From a virus, in IMG/VR virus record IMGVR_UViG_3300020438_000012, positions 1 to 64,000 of that record: a stretch of DNA of 64,000 bases. One strand, 5' to 3'. Every line of letters begins with the position of its first letter. Position 1 is the first letter of the stretch. Of the stretch, positions 54,465 to 62,643 are shown piece after piece. The notes beneath the pieces were generated by a model. It was not told where the DNA came from, ran no database searches, and saw only the letters and a list, made by a program, of their open reading frames with translations. The position numbers were made by a program, and so were the translations under genes.

Positions 54465-54659
54465 ATGCGAATCACAAAGCGCCAGCTTAAAAGAATCATT
54501 CTCGAAATGTACCATGATGACCAGCCGGATAGCATCTCGCAGAGACTAAAACTACGAAATGATATCGGAGAGCTGTCAATGAGCTTTGTTAGAACCGGTC
54601 TTGACAGAGACGAGGTTGCAGGAATCTTGCGTGACGTTGCAGACGGAATTGAGAGATAG
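54465..54659 (+). CDS. Tagged array protein 11, short
   Basis: 64 residues, the smallest. Tag MRITKRQLKRIILEMYHDD with an I-L-E site (12-14). The remainder is helical and acidic (LKLRNDIGELSMSFVRTGLD, then DEVAGILRDVADGIER), about 45 residues. An AAGGAATTT site precedes the ATG. It ends the array; a 68-base gap with a late-type motif and small hairpin follows before the baseplate genes. Confidence 0.65.
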   Translation: MRITKRQLKRIILEMYHDDQPDSISQRLKLRNDIGELSMSFVRTGLDRDEVAGILRDVADGIER

Positions 54660-54677
54660 TAAAAAAACGTAAGCTCT

Positions 54678-54685
54678 CTATTTAT
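54678..54685 (+). promoter_or_regulatory. Late-promoter-like motif CTATTTAT
   Basis: CTATTTATC, close to the ATATTTATC in front of the first sheath gene, in the 68-base gap 54660-54727. A 6-bp inverted repeat ACACAA (54691-54696) and TTGTGT (54708-54713) lies between it and GAGAGG, the ribosome-binding site of the gene at 54728. The motif match is weaker than elsewhere. Confidence 0.4.
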
Positions 54686-54727
54686 CTTTTACACAACCAC
54701 GTTATGATTGTGTGAGAGGTTTATAGT

Positions 54728-55555
54728 ATGAGCAACCGTGGATCAAACGCCGTCTTTTCGGGTGGCATTCAACAAACAGACGTAATGAAGGATTCTTTCG
54801 GCTACGAAGTGCCGGTTGAATCTGTTCCCCTGCCATCGCTTGGAAAGGCGTATCCAGAAGGAAACCCTCTCAGCGGTCAGGAAACCGTTGAGATTCGGGC
54901 AATGACAGCAAGAGAGGAAGATATCCTAACCTCTCGTGCGCTTATTAAAAAGGGCACTGTTATCACCCATCTTATTAAGTCTTGCCTCACAAACAAGTCT
55001 ATCGATGTCCGGAACATGATTTCTGGCGATCGTAACGCTTTGATGATCTCGCTGCGAATCACGGGTTACGGCCAAGAGTACGGTGTCGAGGTTGAGTGTC
55101 CGGCATGCGGAACTCGCTCAAAACAAGACTTTGATCTTGCAGCACTCGAGGTTAAGACCCTTGATATCGACCCGGTCACTCCCGGTACAAACGAATTTGA
55201 ATTTGTTCTTCCGGTTACAAAGAAAAAAGTAACCTTTAAGTTTCTAACAGGGGCAGACGAAGAAGAGATTGCAGTTGTTCAAGAGCGCAAGAAGAAGAGT
55301 GGCTTTAAGTCCGATAATCTTATTACAACGCGCCTTATGTATTCCATTGTTTCAATCGACGGAATTACGGACAAATCAAAAATCAACGGCTTTATTCGAA
55401 ACATGCCGGCTCGAGACTCACTCTTACTTCGCCGCTATATTGATCAGAATGAGCCAGGCATCGACATGAAGTCTTGGATGTCCTGCCAGAGTTGCTTTAC
55501 TGATTCGGAGGTACGGTTGCCACTGGGCGCCACGTTTTTTTGGCCTGACGCCTAG
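54728..55555 (+). CDS. gp26-like baseplate/tail-assembly chaperone, upstream frame
   Basis: 275 residues. The pattern fits the T4 gp26-type baseplate family: PLPSLGKAYPEG near 35, a TAREEDILTSRALIKKG helix, then ISGDRNALMISLRITGYGQE and a Cys pair CPAC (about 125-128) before DFDLAAL; a second pair CQSC lies near 257. It sits just upstream of the tape-measure gene, where long-tailed phages keep their tail-assembly chaperone. A run of seven T (55535-55541) lies 12 bases before its stop and may allow frameshifting into the next frame. Zinc binding by the four Cys is possible. Confidence 0.75.
   Translation: MSNRGSNAVFSGGIQQTDVMKDSFGYEVPVESVPLPSLGKAYPEGNPLSGQETVEIRAMTAREEDILTSRALIKKGTVITHLIKSCLTNKSIDVRNMISGDRNALMISLRITGYGQEYGVEVECPACGTRSKQDFDLAALEVKTLDIDPVTPGTNEFEFVLPVTKKKVTFKFLTGADEEEIAVVQERKKKSGFKSDNLITTRLMYSIVSIDGITDKSKINGFIRNMPARDSLLLRRYIDQNEPGIDMKSWMSCQSCFTDSEVRLPLGATFFWPDA
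55535..55541 (+). other. Slippery T7 run, candidate programmed frameshift site
   Basis: TTTTTTT at 55535-55541, read as TTT-TTT-T by the gp26-like gene. The downstream frame, which lacks an ATG/GTG/TTG from 55470 to 55589, begins to look coding around here (GLTPSDKEVYLEQ). The frame offset corresponds to a +1 or -2 shift. Phage tail chaperones commonly use such slips; Mu-like phages use -2. Confidence 0.6.
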
Positions 55556-55805
55556 CGACAAAGAGGTCTACCTCGAACAGATCTTTCTCTTGATGTACTA
55601 CATGGGCTTCAGCTATAACGAAGGCTATGACCTTCCGATCTGGAAGCGGGTGTGGTTTATCAAGAGAATTAACGATGAGATTAAGAAGTCTAACGATGCC
55701 AACGCCCCGGCTTCTCGTGCTGCTCACGATAACACACCCGATCAAAGAGCGGTTTCAGGTAGAAGTCGTGCAAACGTTCCTGCAAAGCTCAGAAGGTTCA
55801 CATAA
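55542..55805 (+). CDS. Tail-assembly chaperone, downstream frame (frameshift extension)
   Basis: 88 codons from the T7 run to the stop at 55803-55805. It is open from 55470 but has no standard start codon before TTG 55590 and ATG 55593. Residues before those starts (GLTPSDKEVYLEQIFLL) already look coding and are continuous with MYYMGFSYNEGYDLPIWKRV and the basic helix KRINDEIKKSN. It is therefore best read as a C-terminal extension of the gp26-like protein, as lambda T extends G. If the ATG is used instead, the product is a separate 70-residue protein. It directly precedes a small gene and the tape measure. Confidence 0.6.
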   Translation, partial: GLTPSDKEVYLEQIFLLMYYMGFSYNEGYDLPIWKRVWFIKRINDEIKKSNDANAPASRAAHDNTPDQRAVSGRSRANVPAKLRRFT

Positions 55806-55807
55806 CG

Positions 55808-56029
55808 ATGGATAAAAAACAGCGGCATGATATTGCGACCTATTTGTTAGGTGCCTCAGAGATGCCAACTGGAATCTCTGGAAACACTCAGCAGGCCGCC
55901 TTTGCAACCAAAAAGCTTAAGATGGCTCTTGACACTGGTGACATTGGTGGTATTTCTGATGCGATAAAGGTCAGGAGCACCGCCGCGGCGGCATACACGG
56001 TTCAAACTAAAAAGCCTTGGCCCTTTTGA
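55808..56029 (+). CDS. Small protein before tape measure, unknown
   Basis: 73 residues, two bases after the preceding stop. Mostly helical (KKQRHDIATYLLGASEM, FATKKLKMALDTGDI), with an Ala/Thr-rich end and a Trp-Pro-Phe terminus. Small proteins at this position may assist tail or tape-measure assembly, but no family is recognised. A 41-base gap with a perfect late-promoter motif follows. Confidence 0.5.
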   Translation: MDKKQRHDIATYLLGASEMPTGISGNTQQAAFATKKLKMALDTGDIGGISDAIKVRSTAAAAYTVQTKKPWPF

Positions 56030-56045
56030 GCACCCGCGCAAGAGA

Positions 56046-56053
56046 ATACTTAT
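56046..56053 (+). promoter_or_regulatory. Late-promoter motif ATACTTAT
   Basis: A perfect ATACTTAT in the 41-base gap before the tape-measure gene, followed by CCTGAGG as ribosome-binding site and a GTG start at 56071. Confidence 0.6.
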
Positions 56054-56070
56054 AGCCTGAGGATTCTGAC

Positions 56071-59000
56071 GTGGCAGACGATCTAGGAACACAACTGGGC
56101 ATTCAGAACGAGATCAACAAAGTTCTCGTTGCACGCGAAGCAATAATGAAGCGTAATGCAAGCTTGCTTCAAGGACAGGCTCAGCTTGCTAAAGAACTTT
56201 GCAATGCTCTGCGCTGCGAAAATTTAGACGGCATGGATGACCGGCTAAGAGGCATCAACGATGCCATGGAAGATGCTGCAAATGCTGCTCAAAATGCCGG
56301 AAATAACTTTAATAGCACAACAGAAGAAATTGGGCAAATGGTCGATGAGCTCGATAGCGCTTCGACTTCGACCAAAGCCTTAACCGCTGCGTCTCAAGGA
56401 CTTAAGGCCGTCGGCTCGGCTTTTAAGGTTGTCGGCGGATCGATTATGGGAGCCTTTAGTGCTGCATTTAACGCGGTATCTGCAGTGGCGGCCGGCATTG
56501 GAAAAGCATTTAGTGCAATCTTGGCGGCTTCAAATGAAGCTGCAGCTGCCGGAAGGGCCGTGGCGGAAGCGTTTGAGGACGTTCGTGAAACATTCGGAGA
56601 CCTTTCGACAGGCGAAGGCTTAGCGGTTACCGAAGCTTTTCATCACGTCGATAAAGCGGCTAACGATTTTGGCGTAAGCCTAGGAAGCCGTTTTGGTCCT
56701 TTTGCCGAGGGTACTGTTGCAAAGCTAAAGGCTATGTCGGCGGCGATGGAGAATCTAGGATCTTTAGGTCCGCTACTTGAAAAGCAATTTACTGGAAAAG
56801 TCGTATTTGCAATGGATAGCCTTGCAAAGGGAGCAGGAATTAGCGGAGAAGCTTTCCAGTCCCTTGCAAATAGATCCCTAAACGCAGGCCAGTCCCTGGA
56901 AGGAGTTCTTGAGCAGACTTCCAAAAGCATTGCGGCTGTCGCAAGGGGAATCGGCGTTAGTACAAAAACCCTTGGCAAGAGCTTTGATGCAATCGCTAAA
57001 GATGTTTCAAACTTTGGACATCTAACCGTTCAGGAGATGACAAACCTTGCGGCCGTCATGACAAAGACCGGTATCACGATGACAACGGTTCAAGGGGTTG
57101 CTTCAAAGTTCGATCAGTTCGACAGTGCGGCAGAAAGTGTTGCAAAACTGACTCAAGCGTTTGGCTTAAACCTTAATGCGATTGATCTGCTAAACGCATC
57201 CGATGAAGAGCGACTTCAAATGCTTAAGACTTCCTTCATGCAGCAAGGAAAGTCGATCGACCAACTTAGTAGACAAGAGAGAGCTTACCTAGCATCTAGC
57301 GCCGGTATAGCAGATTCCGATCTCGAGCGTGTCTTCGGAGACCAAGCTGGCTCAATTGATGAAACTGCAACGGCGGCCGAGAGAGCACAGGAAGCTCAGA
57401 TCACCATGGCAGCTTCAATGCAGGAAATGGAGAAGAGCATCAAGAAAATATTCGGCCCTCTTCTTTCTCTAACCGGCTTGTTTTCATCTTTCTTTGAAGG
57501 GTTTGACAAAGCGTTCTTATTGAGTGGAATCCTAAGTCCTCTTAGGCAAGTACTTCAGGAAATATTTGATCTAGGTTTTAAGTCCGGGACTGACTTTGCG
57601 GCGGCGATTAAAAGTATCAATGAAAATCTAGGCGGCTTGGACGGAGCTCTGGGGGGCTTAAAGAAACCGTTTGAGATACTCAGGGATTTTTTCTTTGAGA
57701 TTAAAATTGCATTTCAGGAAGGGTTTGAAGAAGACATTTTTGGAAATAAAACTTTCAACCCCGGCTATCTCAAAACTGCGTTTCTCAACTTTTTCAATCG
57801 TTCTATAACAGTGATTGAATCAGTTGTAACCGAAGTTGCACCTACAATTGCAACTGCCATGGGATCCGTGTTTGGTGCTGCGATGCAGGCAGTCAAAAAT
57901 AACCCTGGTGCTATTGCTTCAATTCAGACAGGGGTTAGTGAAGCGCTTACTTTTGTGTTTGATCAACTTACTAGTTTTCTTACAAGTGGCCCTGGGAAAG
58001 CACTAATGATGGCTTCGGCCGGCGCCATTGCTGTCTCTTACGGTCCGATGATAATTGCGATGTTTGCTCCTCTAATGGCGTTTGCTGGTCCTTCAATCAA
58101 AACCGGCCTTGAAGCAGTCGGATCTATATCACCGGCAACGGTCGGCAAAGCTGCCCTAGCAATTGGGGCTCTGGCACTTCTGGCGTCAGGTAGTCTGTTT
58201 CTGTTTGGTCAAGCGCTAGGATCTATGGCCGGATTAACGATGCAAAACGTAAAAGTCGGTGCAGCGGTAATGTTGTTTGCGCTTGGTAGCATTGGTGCAA
58301 TTGCAGTAGCGGCCGGTATTATGGGGGCCGTATTGTCCGCACCGCCGATTGTGTTTGCCGTTGGCGTCGGAGCAGTTGCTATTGCAGCGTTTGGGGTCTT
58401 TCTAACAAAGGTTCTGGTTCCGTTAGCTGTTCAAATGGTGGATGGTTTAAAGAAAATTAAGCCTGGAGCTGCGAAAAAAGCTTCTGAAGTTGCCTCTGAC
58501 CTAACGTCTGCAGCAGCATCTCTGGCTGCCCTCGGCGCCGTTCTTGCAGGGACAAGTGTGGCTGGTGCAGCATCGGGAGTTGTTTCATTCCTAACCGGCG
58601 GCAAAATAAGCCCGGAAGATGGTATGAAAAAACTGGTTAGCGTTGGAATGCTTGCTGCAAAACACATGCCTAGGCTTGACAGAGCTATATCGAAAGCCAA
58701 CGTCGATGCGGATGCGATTTCAGCATTTACAAGAGACACGATCCGAACCGGTATCAATATATCGAAATTTGCCGGCGGGATCAAAGAAATGTCTGAAAGT
58801 CTAGACATTGCCAAAGAAGCACTTGGTTCTGGAAATGCAGGAGCGCTGGCTGTTGCAACCGCCCTAGTGACAGATTATAACTTGGTTGTCGACGAACTTC
58901 GAAAGCTAGGACACAACGGTGTTGATCTTGACGCTACGATTGACACGATTCAGAAAGGAATTACAACCAATAAAACGAAAATTACAATCGATAGAGATAA

Positions 59001-59127
59001 GATTGAGTTGAACGTTAAGCTAAATGTCAACCTTGTTGCGGACAAGCTAGCCGAAGCTCTTTCTGACCGAAGCGTTGTTAGCGACGAATTCAGACTGGTA
59101 AGATCCGGCGGCGGAGTGAATGTATAA
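56071..59127 (+). CDS. Tape measure protein
   Basis: 1018 residues from GTG 56071, behind CTGAGGA. The N-terminal 110 residues are helical and Ala/Asn-rich; a long helical body follows with Ala/Gly-rich and hydrophobic repeats; residues 640-790 hold several hydrophobic segments (MMASAGAIAVSYGPMIIAMF, IGALALLASGSLFLF, IAVAAGIMGAVL), common in tape measures and thought to act during DNA entry. The C-terminus is a charged helix. The length sets tail length; at about 0.15 nm per residue this suggests a tail near 150 nm. Functional analog of T4 gp29. Confidence 0.8.
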   Translation: MADDLGTQLGIQNEINKVLVAREAIMKRNASLLQGQAQLAKELCNALRCENLDGMDDRLRGINDAMEDAANAAQNAGNNFNSTTEEIGQMVDELDSASTSTKALTAASQGLKAVGSAFKVVGGSIMGAFSAAFNAVSAVAAGIGKAFSAILAASNEAAAAGRAVAEAFEDVRETFGDLSTGEGLAVTEAFHHVDKAANDFGVSLGSRFGPFAEGTVAKLKAMSAAMENLGSLGPLLEKQFTGKVVFAMDSLAKGAGISGEAFQSLANRSLNAGQSLEGVLEQTSKSIAAVARGIGVSTKTLGKSFDAIAKDVSNFGHLTVQEMTNLAAVMTKTGITMTTVQGVASKFDQFDSAAESVAKLTQAFGLNLNAIDLLNASDEERLQMLKTSFMQQGKSIDQLSRQERAYLASSAGIADSDLERVFGDQAGSIDETATAAERAQEAQITMAASMQEMEKSIKKIFGPLLSLTGLFSSFFEGFDKAFLLSGILSPLRQVLQEIFDLGFKSGTDFAAAIKSINENLGGLDGALGGLKKPFEILRDFFFEIKIAFQEGFEEDIFGNKTFNPGYLKTAFLNFFNRSITVIESVVTEVAPTIATAMGSVFGAAMQAVKNNPGAIASIQTGVSEALTFVFDQLTSFLTSGPGKALMMASAGAIAVSYGPMIIAMFAPLMAFAGPSIKTGLEAVGSISPATVGKAALAIGALALLASGSLFLFGQALGSMAGLTMQNVKVGAAVMLFALGSIGAIAVAAGIMGAVLSAPPIVFAVGVGAVAIAAFGVFLTKVLVPLAVQMVDGLKKIKPGAAKKASEVASDLTSAAASLAALGAVLAGTSVAGAASGVVSFLTGGKISPEDGMKKLVSVGMLAAKHMPRLDRAISKANVDADAISAFTRDTIRTGINISKFAGGIKEMSESLDIAKEALGSGNAGALAVATALVTDYNLVVDELRKLGHNGVDLDATIDTIQKGITTNKTKITIDRDKIELNVKLNVNLVADKLAEALSDRSVVSDEFRLVRSGGGVNV

Positions 59128-59351
59128 TGAAAGTTTATGACTATATGATGGAAAACAAGATGCTAAGTGGACTGATCGATGCGTGCGAATCGGATGATCA
59201 GAAAGAAGCCATTAAGGCATACGCAAAAGATGTTTGCGAAAAGTACGAACCATTCCTGAAGAGCGTTAGAGAAAACGTTAAGACAAAAGATGACAGAGAC
59301 GCTCTTTTAAAAGCAATTATGAATTCAAGGAAGCGTGGAAATGCCGACTGA
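59127..59351 (+). CDS. Small acidic helical protein after tape measure, unknown
   Basis: 74 residues, beginning inside the tape-measure stop (TAATG) and overlapping the next gene by 11 bases, so it is tightly coupled to both. Helical and charged (MENKMLSGLIDACESDDQKE, KAYAKDVCEKYEPFLKSV), with two Cys. It may be a tail or baseplate assembly factor. I do not recognise a family. Confidence 0.55.
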   Translation: MKVYDYMMENKMLSGLIDACESDDQKEAIKAYAKDVCEKYEPFLKSVRENVKTKDDRDALLKAIMNSRKRGNAD

Positions 59352-62300
59352 TCCACCTGACAATTATCTAATCGATGATACGAATGGAAGCGGAGACTTT
59401 AACGAGGGCGACGATCTTAAGCCCGCGTTAAAAAGAACTCTTGGTAGCTTTATTTCTGAGCTTACAAAGACGCAACCTACCAAGAATTCGTATCAGATTG
59501 AACCTGATATTGTCGAGCCGGCATCTTTTCAAGAAGTAACAAACCGAACTCCCGGAATGGTTTCTGCAACAAGTACGCTTTCTGATTCTTTTATTAAAGA
59601 AGTTTCAGAAGATGCAAAGGCTTATTTCGAGTCTCTTAACCAGGGCGACTACGGCGGCGGAAAAAATCCTCTCATTGATATATTTGACAAAGAGCTTCGC
59701 CAGGCAAAGCACGGTGAAAAAATTGCGGCCATTACCGGGAAAGGCCGAAAAACAAAAATTGAGAAAAAAGTTTCAGAAGTTCTAAAGAATAACAGGTTTC
59801 ACCCCGGCGGAAACACTCCGTATGTAAACAATAGAGGGATTTCAAAAGATCTCAGAGTTCAGAAACTTTTTGGCGAGTACATACCCGAAGGCGAAAACGG
59901 CGCTTCCGATTATAGCATCGACGACATGCAGCGAATTGCATATTCGCTTTTGCTCAAAGCATCAGGAAGATTACAGTCCGATGACAACCCAGATGAATTT
60001 GACTCCGGAAAAATTCTAACGACAACCGGCGGTGAAGGAGTTCAGGTTGCTACGGTACGTGTTGGAAATAAAAAGGTAGACACCGGCGATATGTACGCCG
60101 CAAACGCTTACCAAGGTCCAAACAACGAAAAGATCGTAAAAGAAAATGCTGCCGAATACTTTGTCAACGACCCTGAATTAAACGAGAAGGCAGGTCCAGG
60201 TGGATTCAGAAAGCCTGGAACATCGTTCGGTCAGACGTACAGTCACCTCGAACAATTTGCTCCGTTTGGCGCTTATTCACCATCGCCTATCGCTCTACTG
60301 GTCCCTCAGTTTGTCACAATTGCTGCGTCCACTGCAGCCGTCGGAGCTCTTCTTCAGCTTCTTGTTTTAGGGTTTGATCTTGGTGCTAACGATTTAGACC
60401 CTAATTCTAATGTTTTACCTTTTGGAAAGTCAAAAGAATCCGTAAGAGACACTTCTCCCTTAGGTTTTCCTCCAAGCTTTCGAAGTATATTAGGGATTCC
60501 TTACTTAGAGCACGGTCCTTCTTTGATAGTCAATGTTGCATTAGGTCTTGGCTGGTTTCAGGCAGCTTCGTTATGGGGCGGAGCAGGATTTGTAACCTCT
60601 GTCCAAAGAACTGTTGCACGAGACGTTGTCGATTTTATGGGAACTTTTACTGATCCCAATGGGCCTTTCTCTGGTGGACCAATCTCTGACTTATTCGGGG
60701 TTGGGGTTGTCATAGACTCGCTACTTAGATCACCGTTCTATCGCTTTGTAGTCGTAATGATGATTATTGGCGACAAGATTCAAGCAAAGCGTCTCTACAA
60801 GACTGACGATATTGATCCCAAGGATCTCCCCAAGCATAGGGGAGGCGCAAACAGAAAAGTCTCTGGTGAAAAATCACTTGTATGGGCCTCGAACCAATCT
60901 AAAAGTGCTTACATCGAACCTACACTGTTGCCTAAGGATAACCAATTTAAAAAACCTACAAGTGGCAACGATCAATTTTTCCCCCTTGAAAAAGGAATCT
61001 CTAGAATCTCTGCCGACAATGTAAGGGAAATTGAAGACAACCTCGACGCCGAGTACATGCCTTTCTATTTTCAAGACCTTAGAACGAATGAAATAATTTC
61101 TTTTCATGCGTTTTTGTCTAACATATCTGATTCATATTCTCCAACCATTAATTCACAGACTGGCATTGGTAGAATTGAGCCTGTATTGATTTATGGAGGA
61201 ACAAGCAGATCAATTTCGCTTGAATTTGTTGTTGCTTCACTTAATCCTGCTGACCATAATTCAATGTACACAAAAATCAATAAGCTTACGACCATGGTCT
61301 ATCCTCAGTTTTCACGCGGTAAGCAGCTTTTAATTGAAGATGGCGGCAAGTTTGTGCAGCCTTTCTCACAAGTTCAGACGTCTAGTCCCTTAATTCGAGT
61401 CAGACTTGGTGACATTCTTTCTTCGAATTATACAACAGCTGCAATCCAAAGACTTTTTGGCTTACAGAAAGAAGGTACTTTTGAGTCACCAACGCCACAG
61501 CCTGAGGGACAAAGCGCCGGCGACGATAATGCCGCTGAAGTGTCTCAGAAAGAAATTGAAATAGAAGCATCACGATACGAAACACCTAAGTTTCCCGGGG
61601 ATCCAAGCAGCGGACTAAAGCCAGGTGATAAGGTTGATCTAATTGGTCTTCCTAGCATCGGCGTTAAAAAACCGACAACTTTACCTACGTCACCGTTTGA
61701 TTTTCAAGTTCCGGTAATTGGTGGCGCCCCGATATCTTTGACAATTAACGCCATGGTCGGGTTTCAGTATTACAGAAAAGACCCTTCAGGGTTAAGTCCG
61801 AATGCGTTAGTATTAGCCGGTGCCGGCGCTAAGCCGTCGCCAGATTCGGACATAATTTTAAGTGACCCGATATACTCCGCAACATACTCTAAAGAAACTT
61901 TTGATGAACTCAGTCGAAACGTTGATTTTCCAATAGTTCAAACTACTACGATTACGCATCGCACATTCCAGGGTTTTGGATTTTTAAATGGAAAATTTTT
62001 AACAGACGAGGCAAGAAGACAGATAGGTGGTGATGCTGCGAACCAAGCGTTTAAAGAAGATTTTTTCGCACCAGAAAAGAACGCAATTATTCGTAGCTTC
62101 GAATCTACGCGCGGAAGAGGCTTGGCGGGCATGATTACAAACCTTGACATTAAGTGGGGAGATACATGGTCGGTCGACAAAGGATCGAGGGCTCCTAAGT
62201 ACTGCACAATTTCAATCGGATTCTCGCCGATACATGATATTACTCCGGGAATCGACCATAACGGAATCAATAGATCTCCAATATACGGTGTTGGATCTAC

Positions 62301-62352
62301 GTCTAGATCAATTAGAGGTGGAGACGTTTACGACAGTGAGGACGAATCATGA
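59341..62352 (+). CDS. Large baseplate/tube-initiation-like protein
   Basis: 1003 residues from ATG 59341, preferred over GTG 59335 because AAGGAAG (59327-59333) spaces correctly to the ATG. Residues about 585-690 have a block (YFQDLRTNEIISFHAFLSNI, SDSYSPTINSQTGIGRIEP, ISLEFVVASL, KLTTMVYPQF) like the domain in baseplate proteins that start the tail tube (T4 gp48/gp54-type). A second such region lies near 785-985. Residues 310-345 and 390-480 contain hydrophobic stretches. The following gene is LysM-like. Placed in the baseplate by domain pattern and position. Confidence 0.6.
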   Translation: MPTDPPDNYLIDDTNGSGDFNEGDDLKPALKRTLGSFISELTKTQPTKNSYQIEPDIVEPASFQEVTNRTPGMVSATSTLSDSFIKEVSEDAKAYFESLNQGDYGGGKNPLIDIFDKELRQAKHGEKIAAITGKGRKTKIEKKVSEVLKNNRFHPGGNTPYVNNRGISKDLRVQKLFGEYIPEGENGASDYSIDDMQRIAYSLLLKASGRLQSDDNPDEFDSGKILTTTGGEGVQVATVRVGNKKVDTGDMYAANAYQGPNNEKIVKENAAEYFVNDPELNEKAGPGGFRKPGTSFGQTYSHLEQFAPFGAYSPSPIALLVPQFVTIAASTAAVGALLQLLVLGFDLGANDLDPNSNVLPFGKSKESVRDTSPLGFPPSFRSILGIPYLEHGPSLIVNVALGLGWFQAASLWGGAGFVTSVQRTVARDVVDFMGTFTDPNGPFSGGPISDLFGVGVVIDSLLRSPFYRFVVVMMIIGDKIQAKRLYKTDDIDPKDLPKHRGGANRKVSGEKSLVWASNQSKSAYIEPTLLPKDNQFKKPTSGNDQFFPLEKGISRISADNVREIEDNLDAEYMPFYFQDLRTNEIISFHAFLSNISDSYSPTINSQTGIGRIEPVLIYGGTSRSISLEFVVASLNPADHNSMYTKINKLTTMVYPQFSRGKQLLIEDGGKFVQPFSQVQTSSPLIRVRLGDILSSNYTTAAIQRLFGLQKEGTFESPTPQPEGQSAGDDNAAEVSQKEIEIEASRYETPKFPGDPSSGLKPGDKVDLIGLPSIGVKKPTTLPTSPFDFQVPVIGGAPISLTINAMVGFQYYRKDPSGLSPNALVLAGAGAKPSPDSDIILSDPIYSATYSKETFDELSRNVDFPIVQTTTITHRTFQGFGFLNGKFLTDEARRQIGGDAANQAFKEDFFAPEKNAIIRSFESTRGRGLAGMITNLDIKWGDTWSVDKGSRAPKYCTISIGFSPIHDITPGIDHNGINRSPIYGVGSTSRSIRGGDVYDSEDES

Positions 62353-62642
62353 TTAGACGCTACACTAATGACAACAAGATTCGTACTGGCAGAATGATTG
62401 GAACTCCAAAGGCTTCAAGAATTCTTTCAAAGGCAGTTCGAAACGGAACAATTCGAGTAAACAATCGAGTGCTTAAAGAAGGCGAACGGCTAGACTCTAT
62501 CGCCGGAGAACTCTACGGAGATGCAAGACTCTGGTGGATCATTGCTGCGTGTAGCGGCGTCGGATGGGCGCTACAAGCTCCGGGCGGAACAATTCTGAAA
62601 ATACCGGCTTCGCTGGCGCAAGTTCGGGCATTGGTGGGTTAA
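62349..62642 (+). CDS. LysM-like baseplate protein (gp53-like)
   Basis: 97 residues, overlapping the previous gene by ATGA. The C-terminal half, from LKEGERLDSIAGELYGDARL through WWIIAACSGV to ILKIPAS, follows the LysM pattern found in T4 gp53-type wedge proteins and in small baseplate LysM proteins of other contractile tails. These bind neighbouring baseplate subunits or, possibly, peptidoglycan. The N-terminal 40 residues are basic. The next gene begins one base after the stop. Confidence 0.7.
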   Translation: MIRRYTNDNKIRTGRMIGTPKASRILSKAVRNGTIRVNNRVLKEGERLDSIAGELYGDARLWWIIAACSGVGWALQAPGGTILKIPASLAQVRALVG

Positions 62643-62643
62643 A

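Larger units (their letters stand above)
50640..54509 (+). repeat. Recurrent tag-coding segment at the start of 11 genes
   Basis: A segment of about 45 bases at the beginning of each gene at 50640, 50940, 51225, 51490, 51831, 52108, 52526, 52792, 53131, 53565 and 54465. Typical text is ATGAAAATCACAAAGCGACA at the start and AGAATCATCAAGGAAGAG at the end. Many differences are at third codon positions (ATC/ATT, CAA/CAG, CTT/CTA/CTC), which implies selection on the peptide, not only recent DNA copying. The copies are separated by unrelated sequence of 0.2-0.9 kb. Confidence 0.9.

Noticed and set aside
55590-55595. TTG/ATG start for the downstream chaperone frame as an independent gene
   Set aside because: It cuts off GLTPSDKEVYLEQIFLL, which already looks coding, and no ribosome-binding site precedes it; kept only as an alternative.
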